Positions 1 to 6,176 of a stretch of 6,176 nt of DNA are shown in pieces; the first letter of the stretch is position 1, and the number at the start of each line of letters is the position of its first letter. The stretch lies in contig DOIV01000303.1 in the NCBI GenBank assembly GCA_003511845.1, positions 1-6,176 on the forward strand. Direction: 5' to 3'. The notes beneath the pieces were generated by a model that was not told the origin of the DNA, did not search any database, and saw nothing but the letters and a program-made list of their open reading frames with translations. The translations under genes and the position numbers were made by a program. The stretch comes from Flavobacteriaceae bacterium. GTDB taxonomy: Bacteria; Bacteroidota; Bacteroidia; Flavobacteriales; Flavobacteriaceae.

Positions 1-171
1 TGGGCAGATTATGATTTAGATGTTTTTATTGATAATCATACTTTTGGAATTGACATTCCCCAAAATGATAGCACTGGTTTTTTTACCCATGTCACTAAAA
101 AGTCAAATGATTTAGACGTATTCAATATTTTAGAAACAATAATACTAAGAAAGAATTTAAGTGTATCATAG
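1..171 (+). CDS. C-terminal end of an unrecognised protein (5'-truncated)
   Basis: The left edge cuts this gene, leaving 56 codons and a TAG stop at 169-171. Frame 1 is the only plus-strand frame open from the edge: frames 2 and 3 meet stops within the first 20 bases. The tail begins WADYDLDVFIDNHTFGID and ends in the basic, mostly helical-looking stretch NILETIILRKNLSVS. It is acidic and aromatic at its start, with no membrane segment, no cysteine and no Asp-rich calcium motif. It does not look like a T9SS C-terminal sorting domain, because it lacks the usual Gly-rich turn and the final Val-Lys/Arg-rich strand. I do not recognise the family. It lies 48 bases upstream of the giant surface-protein gene on the same strand, so co-transcription is possible but unproven. 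Confidence 0.6.
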   Translation, partial: WADYDLDVFIDNHTFGIDIPQNDSTGFFTHVTKKSNDLDVFNILETIILRKNLSVS

Positions 172-187
172 TTAAGTGATTTAACTA
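169..187 (+). terminator. Weak A/T hairpin overlapping the upstream stop codon
   Basis: A perfect 7-base inverted repeat (TAGTTAA at 169-175, TTAACTA at 181-187) encloses a 5-base loop, and the TAG stop codon lies inside the left arm. The stem holds only one G-C pair and no T-run follows, so it is poor as an intrinsic terminator. In DNA this A/T-rich it may also be chance. It is recorded because it is the only structured element in the 48-base gap before the giant gene. Confidence 0.2.
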
Positions 188-219
188 ATAATTCAATACC
201 AATCAATAATAAGTAAGAT
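172..219 (+). promoter_or_regulatory. Short A/T-rich leader of the giant gene; no clear promoter
   Basis: This gap holds no match to the Bacteroidota -7 element (TAnnTTTG) and no canonical GGAGG-type ribosome binding site. Directly before the ATG the sequence is AATAATAAGTAAGAT, an A-rich leader of the kind many Bacteroidota genes use in place of a strong Shine-Dalgarno. The in-frame TAA at 214-216 rules out any upstream extension of the giant gene. Transcription therefore starts either inside or before the upstream gene, or from a promoter too degenerate to recognise. Confidence 0.3.
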
Positions 220-327
220 ATGATAAAGTATATAAACGATAGCATTACAATACTAAAAGATAAAGTCAGTATAAAAAAAATAGCTGTTATTCTTTTTTTT
301 ATTCTAGGAGTTAATTTAATCGATGCA
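220..327 (+). other. Signal peptide of the giant surface protein
   Basis: Residues 1-36 form a Sec-type signal peptide with an unusually long N-region of about 18 residues. The Lys-Lys pair at 19-20 is followed by the hydrophobic core [11 protein letters not shown] (21-31). Cleavage is most likely after Ala36, leaving Gln37 as the mature N-terminus (LIDA|QID). This A|Q junction is very common in exported flavobacterial proteins. There is no cysteine at +1, so it is not a lipoprotein. Sec export to the periplasm is the expected first step before any type IX secretion. Confidence 0.85.
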
Positions 328-3300
328 CAAATTGATAATAGTGATTTTCGTGTAACTCTAGCTCCTGAAAGTTTAGGAGTTTGTAATGTGAATAATAACT
401 CAAATGAAATTGTAACCATAAAAGCTAAAAAAAATAATAGTTTACATAATTTTAATATTGAATTTACTTTACCTAGTGGTGTAGAATATGTACCAGGTAC
501 CGTTGCTATAACTCAAAACCCAGGTGCTTATGCGATTACTTATGTAAACACATCTACAGTAACCAGTCCTGAATTTGAAATTAGAAATTTAGCAGGAGGA
601 GCAACAGATGAAAACTGGAGTTTAGGAGATGAATTTATTTTTACTTTTCAACGAACAGCAGATTGCCCAGCAGTTAATTTTAAAGAAAGTGGTGGTGCTT
701 TTAAAGACAGACATCAAATTAATTATTTAAAGAACAATCAGTCTAAATCTGCTCAAGATATTAATGATAGTGTTTCTTCGTATGATTTACTTTCAGCATC
801 TTTAAGTGTATTAGATATTGATCCAATTAATGGTTTAGTAAGTAATGTTACTTCTGCTGTTTATTTTACAAGACCTGTAGAAGTTGTGCAAGGAGGAAAT
901 GGTAATATTCAACTGTATCATCATGAAGTTTTTGTTGATGCTAGCATTCATAACTATCAATTATTATTTAACGGCTCAGTTTTAACACCAGCAAGTTCTA
1001 GCCTTGATGTTATTACCAATGTAACTACAATGGTGTATGATATAGATTTAACACAAGCTCCGTTTAATGTGGCTACAGCAAATGAAGATGGAGATCAACA
1101 ATTTGAAAATAGTGAAAAATTTATTTTTGAAGAAAGATTTGCAATAATCAATTGCGATAATGTAAATATTTTTCATGATGTATATTGGGGTTGTGGTGGA
1201 GCTGAATGTCAAAAAAGCGGAATAAAATCAGGTGCTATTTTATTAGGAAATGAATTGCCAGCATTACAATTAACGCAATTAGAAGGCTCTAATGATATTT
1301 GTGCAACCAATCATTTTAGAGTAAGAATAGAAAATACAGGTACAGATGCAGGATCTTCAGGGATGGATGTTTACATTAATATAGGTTTAGGTCATAATCA
1401 GTCTCCTTTAACCAGTTACAATACAAATCCATTTTGGGCTTATGATTGGCGAGATACTAGAGAAGTTAATAATATACATTTCACTAATGGACCTGCAGTA
1501 ATTCCAACGTTTAATAATCTTTCTACCTTATACCCTGGAAGAGGTTCTGGAAACACCATTGCAATACCTCCAAACTTTTTAGTGGCAGATCCCGATGGGC
1601 CAGGAGTAGGTTTAGAAGACTTAGATGGTGATGGATTTTATGATGATTTAGCACCTGGTGAATCTACAATTATTGAGTTAGATATTGATTATAATCCACG
1701 ATCAAACTGTGGCACAGGACTATATGATTATATTACTTGGGAACATTTGTATTTTGATGTAAATATTAAAAATCAATGTTTAGAACCTAAAGATGCCAAA
1801 CGTTTAGATTTAGGTTATAGAAACATCATAAGAGATTATTTAAGAACTACAGAATTAGGAGGAGATAAAGACGTGTCTGATGGTGACTCTTTTGAGTTGA
1901 CGATAACTCCAGCAATGTATAGTAATATAAATTTAAATGGGCATAATGCATTATCAGCAAATGCAGATAGTGAGTTTTCGGTGAGTATTAATGTGCCAGA
2001 TGGTGTAACTATTGACGCAGCAAATGCAAATGCAGGTTTATTTACACAAGTAGCAAATACCATAACATATACTACAACCAACTTACATAATTATCCTTTG
2101 GTTTTAGCAAATGTTTTTCAAGGTGGTGTTTTGAAGTTCCCATTGGCTTTTGATTGTACAACCTATATAGCGAACAATGCTTCAAACGTTTTTACAGTTG
2201 GGTATACAACAAATTTAAAATTAAAAGACAGTAACGGTGTAATTTGTTTTAATGAAGATATTCATTGTGGTAGTTTCGAGTCAGTTACCACACATGGTTG
2301 TTTTCCTGCTTGTAGCGGTCCAACAATAACAGAATTTGAAACTTTCAGAACTTCGGCAGGTTGGACAGACAATACTCAGAATACAAAAGTAGATTTATCG
2401 CAAGCAGTTGCAAATGGTTATAAATTGCAAAACTATTTGGTAGGCGATACCATGCGTATTAATACAAAAGCTGTAATCAATAATTATACTACTGATAACA
2501 TGTTTTTTGAAATAAAGTATTCAACGGTAGGGAATACCTTAGGTGCAAATACCATTGAATACTTAGACGGAACTATAAATGTATATGATAGCTCAACAGG
2601 TACAACTACAGCTGTACAAGCATTGACAAGTGTGCCAGTTGTTGCAAGTTCAGTAAGCAATCATACAGCAACATTTGATATTAGTTCGTATAAGAATTTA
2701 TTTGATAATGATTTTGATAGCTCAGACTCCATTTACGTATCTTTAAATTATCGATTCAATTTAAATCAGACAAGTTACAATTTACATAAATTGACAAATT
2801 TTAGAGGTGAGTTCTATGCTCTTGATAATGCAAATGTTAAAGTGTCTTGTGACACTTATGGTTCAGCAGCATCTGTTTTAAGGGTAAGGAAAGGTTTTGG
2901 TGCTAATGTTTATCGCTTTAAGAATTGTGAAGAAGGTGTTTTAAGAATTTATTCAACAGAGCGTTCAAATGCAGGAGATTTATTTCCTTATGAGTATAGA
3001 CCACCTTTTGGTTTAGAAAATGTGACTGCAATTTTACCTCAAGGTTTTACCTTTACAGGTAGGGCAGAAATATTAAACAATCAAGGTAATTTTACCGTAG
3101 CAAATAATGGCATAACGTTCTCTCAAGTGGGTAATGCTATTACGTTGACGCCAACTGCAAATTTTAGAAACGGAGACCAGACCAACACCTATTATCCTAG
3201 AGCTTCTTTTTGGGTAAAAGGAACCTGTACTGCAGATGAAGATGGATTGGTCACTTATCAGGCAAATTTTAAAGACTACCATTATGGTGCAAATACTGTA

Positions 3301-6176
3301 GAGCCAACTAAAAATGCAAGTAGAGCTTTAGACTATACAAAACCAACTTTCACTTTACAACCAGCCAGTTCTGCTATTGTAAACGGTGATAATATCGTAG
3401 CAGATTTTGATTTGAATATTACGAATACTTCTTCTGGGGCGGGTTCAATTGATTACAATTGGATAAGAGTATCACCAAATCCAAACATAACAGTTATTAG
3501 TGCTTTTGATATTACTAGTGGAGGTTCAATACCCTTAAATATTGTACAATCAGGCGGAGAAACTTGGGTAGAAATAGGTTCATTAACTAATAATACCTCA
3601 AAAGAGATTAGAATTAAAGCCAATTATACTTCATGTACTAATCAAGTTTTAACATTTTCACATGGTTGGAATTGTGATGCATATCCAACACAAGTAGAAT
3701 ATGGAAACTTAACGAATCAATGTTATGAAAACAGTACACAATTAACATTATCTCCAAGAAGTTCTGAAGTGCAACTAACAATCACAGATCAGCCTTCAGC
3801 TCGTATAGATATGTGTGATACATTTCATATTAAATTACAAATAAATAGTGCTCAATTGGCAAGGTTATTAAACCCAAGAGTTGAGTTTACCATTCCTGAA
3901 GGAATATCATCATTAGATATTATATCAATTAATATAAAATATCCTTATAATGCAGCAACAACTGAAAATGCAGTATATACAACCGTTGGAAATATACTAA
4001 ATATTGATTTATTGTCACATAGCGTAATTGCTGGTTTAGGAGGGATTCCAGGAACTAACGATGCACTAACTGTTGCCGATAGACAAGTTGAATTAGATTT
4101 TGAATTAAAAACCACTTGCGATTATATTTCTGGCACACCATTATTATTTAAAGTTTTTGCAAATAAACCCTGTGGTGATACTGCAGAAGGAAATGGTTCT
4201 TTGGTATACTCAAATGATATTAATATTAATGGTGTAGTACAACCTTATGATGCATTTTCAGCAATTGTACTACCCAATGAACTAGATGTAGATGGTGCTC
4301 ATATAGATGGATGTAGCGTTACTGAAACAGTAAATATAACAACAATTTTTTCTGATATAGCAGGTCAATCAGCAACACAAACTGATGTGAATGATTTTGG
4401 TAGAGTTACCATTCCAACAAATGTAAGTTACGTAAACGGAACATTTACTTCACCTAACGGAATTACATTAGTGTCCTCAAACGCCAATGAATTGGTGATA
4501 CAATATCCAGCAGGACTTACCAATTTACAATCAGCAGATTTTTCTTTTGATATCCAAACAGGAATTAGTGGTTGTGCTACAGATGCAGATTTTACAATAA
4601 TCAATTATATCGAAACTGGAGGTTTAAATTGTGGAGCATCATCATGTGTAAATGCTATTGTAACTACTGGCTCTTCGACTGAATTGTTAGATGTAATGAA
4701 ACCATCAGTTATAGATAATGGAGGCTCTACAGCATCTATAACAAGCTTTAATGCAAATAATAATTATAGTTTTACAATAAACTTAGCTAATAATGGTCTT
4801 GATGCTCCAAGCGGATATACCTATGATATTTATTGTGCTGACAATGCAGGAAACCCTACGGGAGCATCGATGTACTCAGGGGCAATTCAAGCAATTGCAG
4901 CTGGTGGAACACTAACAGAAAATATCAACTTTACCTCAAATACTATATGCAGTATTGCTGATGGAATGGTCTTTGTAATGAATCCTTCAGCATCACAATG
5001 TATGTGCGATGTATTGCAATTAAATTTACCTTTAAATGCCGTAGCAGTTGATGCTATTGATGATGCTTTTTCAACCAATGAAGATACTCCAGTTTCTGGA
5101 GATATTTTTAATGATAATGGTAGCGGACAAGATATTTTAGGAGTTACGCCAACTACAGTAACGGCGAATACCAATCCAGCACATGGTACCTTAACAATAA
5201 ATGCTAATGGTACGTTTACTTACACCCCAGATTTAGGTTATAGTGGAATAGACTCATTTACCTATACCATTACAGATAGCTTTGGGCAAACTGATACCGC
5301 TACGGTTATTATTTCAATAGTATCAACATTAGACACTGATGATGACGGGATAGTAGATGCTATTGATTTAGATGATGACAATGATGGTATTTTAGATACT
5401 GATGAAGGGCTTTGTGAAACTAGGTTGAAATGGAGCAAAACATCTGGTAATGCTGGGACAGGAAATCAGACAGCTCAATTAAACTTTGGGCATACTATTG
5501 TAACAGCAACCGTGTCAGTCCCTGGTCAGGGTGGAGGAATCCAAGGACTATTTAGAGCTACTGCTAATGGTTCTGATTTAATTAATTTTAATGAACAAAC
5601 AGCTGGTAGAGGAAGATATGTAATTGATTTTAGTAAAGCATTAGATAATGCAACACTACATGTATCTAACTTGGGTAATGGTACTCATCAGAGACCTAGA
5701 GTTGGTGATTTTATCTTAACCCTTAAAGATGGTACAGTTATTAATAATGCTGACTTTACTATACAAAATGGTACAGATGGTTTTAGCACAATTGCATCAA
5801 ATACCGAGACCTTAAAAAAAGTTACCCAAGGAGGTAGACGATGGGTTACAGATATTTCAAAGAATGGGGTTACCAATCAGGTGTTTGGTAATGTGGTATT
5901 TAATGCTGTAGGAACAGGAGATAAAGCTTTAAAAAGAATATCTATACGTACTTTAGGAAACGGAATTAATGCACATGCTGCATTCGGAATAAAAGCTTGT
6001 CACTCATTAGACACAGATGATGATGGCATACCTAACTTTTTAGATTTAGATGCTGACGGAGATGGAATTCCTGATAATGTTGAAGCACAAACCACATTAG
6101 GTTATACAGCACCAAATGCAGATAGTCCTGCAACATATATAACAAATAATGGTGTAAATTCTGCATATTTAGGAGG
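220..6176 (+). CDS. Giant secreted multi-domain surface protein, probable T9SS-exported adhesin (3'-truncated)
   Basis: The frame is open for 1,985 complete codons and runs off the right edge. The start is fixed: an in-frame TAA lies two codons before the ATG, the next in-frame Met codon is about 270 residues in, and a signal peptide follows at once. Order of parts: signal peptide 1-36; about ten Asn/Thr-rich beta-sandwich modules 40-1608 with some thirty cysteines; tandem-95 domain 1611-1700; TSP3-type calcium unit 1704-1730; Cys-bounded domain 1731-1927; second TSP3-type unit 1930-1955; then a linker running off the window. No catalytic motif or internal membrane segment is seen. Flavobacterial proteins of this build are usually exported by Sec and then by type IX secretion, acting as adhesins, gliding-surface or matrix proteins. 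The sorting domain would lie at the missing C-terminus, so the export route is inferred. I see no frameshift or internal stop. The precise function is unknown. Confidence 0.93.
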   Translation, partial: MIKYINDSITILKDKVSIKKIAVILFFILGVNLIDAQIDNSDFRVTLAPESLGVCNVNNNSNEIVTIKAKKNNSLHNFNIEFTLPSGVEYVPGTVAITQNPGAYAITYVNTSTVTSPEFEIRNLAGGATDENWSLGDEFIFTFQRTADCPAVNFKESGGAFKDRHQINYLKNNQSKSAQDINDSVSSYDLLSASLSVLDIDPINGLVSNVTSAVYFTRPVEVVQGGNGNIQLYHHEVFVDASIHNYQLLFNGSVLTPASSSLDVITNVTTMVYDIDLTQAPFNVATANEDGDQQFENSEKFIFEERFAIINCDNVNIFHDVYWGCGGAECQKSGIKSGAILLGNELPALQLTQLEGSNDICATNHFRVRIENTGTDAGSSGMDVYINIGLGHNQSPLTSYNTNPFWAYDWRDTREVNNIHFTNGPAVIPTFNNLSTLYPGRGSGNTIAIPPNFLVADPDGPGVGLEDLDGDGFYDDLAPGESTIIELDIDYNPRSNCGTGLYDYITWEHLYFDVNIKNQCLEPKDAKRLDLGYRNIIRDYLRTTELGGDKDVSDGDSFELTITPAMYSNINLNGHNALSANADSEFSVSINVPDGVTIDAANANAGLFTQVANTITYTTTNLHNYPLVLANVFQGGVLKFPLAFDCTTYIANNASNVFTVGYTTNLKLKDSNGVICFNEDIHCGSFESVTTHGCFPACSGPTITEFETFRTSAGWTDNTQNTKVDLSQAVANGYKLQNYLVGDTMRINTKAVINNYTTDNMFFEIKYSTVGNTLGANTIEYLDGTINVYDSSTGTTTAVQALTSVPVVASSVSNHTATFDISSYKNLFDNDFDSSDSIYVSLNYRFNLNQTSYNLHKLTNFRGEFYALDNANVKVSCDTYGSAASVLRVRKGFGANVYRFKNCEEGVLRIYSTERSNAGDLFPYEYRPPFGLENVTAILPQGFTFTGRAEILNNQGNFTVANNGITFSQVGNAITLTPTANFRNGDQTNTYYPRASFWVKGTCTADEDGLVTYQANFKDYHYGANTVEPTKNASRALDYTKPTFTLQPASSAIVNGDNIVADFDLNITNTSSGAGSIDYNWIRVSPNPNITVISAFDITSGGSIPLNIVQSGGETWVEIGSLTNNTSKEIRIKANYTSCTNQVLTFSHGWNCDAYPTQVEYGNLTNQCYENSTQLTLSPRSSEVQLTITDQPSARIDMCDTFHIKLQINSAQLARLLNPRVEFTIPEGISSLDIISINIKYPYNAATTENAVYTTVGNILNIDLLSHSVIAGLGGIPGTNDALTVADRQVELDFELKTTCDYISGTPLLFKVFANKPCGDTAEGNGSLVYSNDININGVVQPYDAFSAIVLPNELDVDGAHIDGCSVTETVNITTIFSDIAGQSATQTDVNDFGRVTIPTNVSYVNGTFTSPNGITLVSSNANELVIQYPAGLTNLQSADFSFDIQTGISGCATDADFTIINYIETGGLNCGASSCVNAIVTTGSSTELLDVMKPSVIDNGGSTASITSFNANNNYSFTINLANNGLDAPSGYTYDIYCADNAGNPTGASMYSGAIQAIAAGGTLTENINFTSNTICSIADGMVFVMNPSASQCMCDVLQLNLPLNAVAVDAIDDAFSTNEDTPVSGDIFNDNGSGQDILGVTPTTVTANTNPAHGTLTINANGTFTYTPDLGYSGIDSFTYTITDSFGQTDTATVIISIVSTLDTDDDGIVDAIDLDDDNDGILDTDEGLCETRLKWSKTSGNAGTGNQTAQLNFGHTIVTATVSVPGQGGGIQGLFRATANGSDLINFNEQTAGRGRYVIDFSKALDNATLHVSNLGNGTHQRPRVGDFILTLKDGTVINNADFTIQNGTDGFSTIASNTETLKKVTQGGRRWVTDISKNGVTNQVFGNVVFNAVGTGDKALKRISIRTLGNGINAHAAFGIKACHSLDTDDDGIPNFLDLDADGDGIPDNVEAQTTLGYTAPNADSPATYITNNGVNSAYLG
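337..5043 (+). repeat. Array of about ten divergent Cys-bearing beta-sandwich modules (DUF11-like)
   Basis: By eye the mature protein divides into modules at about 337-669 (A), 781-1221 (B), 1237-1791 (C), 1837-2319 (D), 2326-2859 (E), 2881-3297 (F), 3337-3720 (G), 3721-4233 (H), 4234-4695 (I) and 4696-5043 (J). Boundaries are approximate. Several carry phrases typical of DUF11-like folds, such as [13 protein letters not shown] in [11 protein letters not shown] in [12 protein letters not shown] in F and [11 protein letters not shown] in H. Five modules open with a cysteine (55, 361, 903, 1199, 1365) and close with another at the end of an alternating strand (149, 497, 1003, 1300, 1452), which suggests one disulfide per module. 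E (start [11 protein letters not shown]) and J (CARDB-like, ending in Cys1594/Cys1596) look different. The modules are diverged and are not DNA repeats. They probably form a stiff extracellular stalk; the family assignment comes from pattern, not from a search. Confidence 0.65.
1588..1647 (+). other. Asp-rich calcium-type loop within module C
   Basis: Residues 457-476 hold a run of aspartates ending in [10 protein letters not shown] (467-476), which fits the DxDGDGxxDD calcium-loop consensus of dockerin, EF-hand and TSP3-like repeats. It is followed by LAPGES and then the strand that leads to Cys497. A degenerate relative, [12 protein letters not shown] at residues 288-299 in module B, sits at the same place before that module's closing strand. 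Calcium binding would be expected to rigidify the module once it is outside the cell. This is inferred from the motif alone. Confidence 0.55.
5050..5319 (+). other. Tandem-95 / cadherin-like (Big_9-type) domain
   Basis: Residues 1611-1700 match the tandem-95 repeat from end to end: [20 protein letters not shown] at the start, then [18 protein letters not shown] (1653-1670), then [18 protein letters not shown] (1673-1690), closing with [10 protein letters not shown]. At about 90 residues it is the normal length for one unit. The family has an Ig/cadherin-like fold, is common in large bacterial surface and biofilm proteins, and often binds calcium through its acidic ends. Only one copy is present, directly before the first TSP3-type unit. 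Confidence 0.92.
5329..5409 (+). repeat. First TSP3-type calcium-binding unit
   Basis: Residues 1704-1730 read [18 protein letters not shown] followed by DGILDTDEG. This is the two-loop DxDxDGxxDxxDxDDDxDG pattern of thrombospondin type-3 repeats as found in Bacteroidota surface proteins. Each loop supplies Asp ligands for calcium (1705, 1707, 1709 and 1713 in the first; 1718, 1720, 1722 and 1726 in the second). It joins the tandem-95 domain to the Cys-bounded domain and probably forms a calcium-stiffened linker. Confidence 0.88.
5410..6000 (+). other. Cys-bounded beta-rich domain between the two TSP3-type units
   Basis: Residues 1731-1927 separate two calcium units that would otherwise be continuous. 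The domain starts at Cys1732 (EGLCETR) and ends at Cys1927 (FGIKACHS), with no cysteine between, so one disulfide could clasp its two ends. The content is beta-rich, with strands such as [35 protein letters not shown] and [14 protein letters not shown]. It has more Gly, Arg and Lys than the acidic flanks (for example [13 protein letters not shown]). The overall look is of a jelly-roll or lectin-like sandwich, but I do not recognise a named family. It is a candidate for the ligand-binding part of the protein. Confidence 0.55.
6007..6084 (+). repeat. Second TSP3-type calcium-binding unit
   Basis: Residues 1930-1955 read [18 protein letters not shown] followed by DGIPDNVE, a close match to the first unit and to the DTDGDGIPxxLDLDxDxDGIPD phrase very common in flavobacterial secreted proteins. 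Asp ligands sit at 1931, 1933, 1935, 1942, 1944, 1946, 1948 and 1952. The following [12 protein letters not shown] is a linker often seen after this unit in such proteins. More TSP3-type units and a sorting domain probably follow beyond the edge. Confidence 0.88.

Noticed and set aside
39..46. TACTTTTG, an exact match to the Bacteroidota -7 promoter consensus TAnnTTTG
   Set aside because: It sits inside the upstream coding sequence. The nearest TTG (29-31) is only 7 bases before it, not about 19 as a -33 element requires. It would also give a long leader for the giant gene; a chance match is likely.
36..419. Minus-strand open frame of 127 codons
   Set aside because: It lies opposite the upstream gene tail and the signal-peptide start of the giant gene. 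Its hydrophobic look comes from the complement of A/T-rich coding sequence, and it shows no recognisable domain.
1836..5876. Four further minus-strand open frames (1836-2081, 3073-3282, 4887-5174, 5688-5876)
   Set aside because: All are 62-95 codons long and lie wholly inside the long plus-strand frame, whose domain matches are clear. They have no motifs and are antisense shadows.
5329..6084. The two similar Asp-rich stretches as a DNA direct repeat or recombination site
   Set aside because: The similarity is at the protein level (TSP3-type calcium loops). The bases differ at many third positions, as expected for old repeats under selection.
220..6176. Possible frameshift or fusion of several genes
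   Set aside because: The frame stays open throughout, with no in-frame stop, no internal signal peptide, and consistent composition across module boundaries.
1..6176. CRISPR array, tRNA/rRNA gene, insertion sequence or defence system
   Set aside because: No regularly spaced identical repeats, no tRNA-like arms, no transposase motifs or terminal inverted repeats, and no nuclease or helicase motifs were seen on either strand.

Overview
The window is almost filled by one very long plus-strand reading frame, from the ATG at 220 through the right edge (at least 1,985 codons, no stop seen). Only the last 56 codons of an upstream gene precede it. The DNA is strongly A+T-rich, and its codons favour TTA, AAT, GAT, ATA and ACA. 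Together with a signal peptide ending in Ala-Gln and a protein built from beta-sandwich modules, tandem-95 and TSP3-type calcium repeats, this points to Bacteroidota, most likely a marine or aquatic member of the Flavobacteriia. The genus cannot be read from the window.

Layout: 1-171 is the 3' end of an unrecognised CDS. 172-219 is a 48-base gap; a small A/T hairpin overlaps the preceding stop codon, and no convincing promoter is visible. 220-327 encodes the signal peptide. 337-5043 encodes about ten consecutive Asn/Thr-rich beta-sandwich modules with regularly placed cysteines, of the kind usually annotated as DUF11-like or 'conserved repeat' domains. 5050-5319 is a clear tandem-95 (cadherin-like/Big_9) domain. 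5329-5409 and 6007-6084 are two TSP3-type Asp-rich calcium-binding units. Between them lies a domain of about 200 residues bounded by a cysteine on each side.

From family knowledge, such a protein is exported by Sec and then by the type IX secretion system, and stays on the cell surface as a filamentous adhesin or matrix/gliding-type protein. The C-terminal sorting domain that would prove this lies beyond the window. No enzyme, RNA gene, CRISPR array or mobile element was seen. The point of interest is the internal architecture of this protein rather than a multi-gene system.
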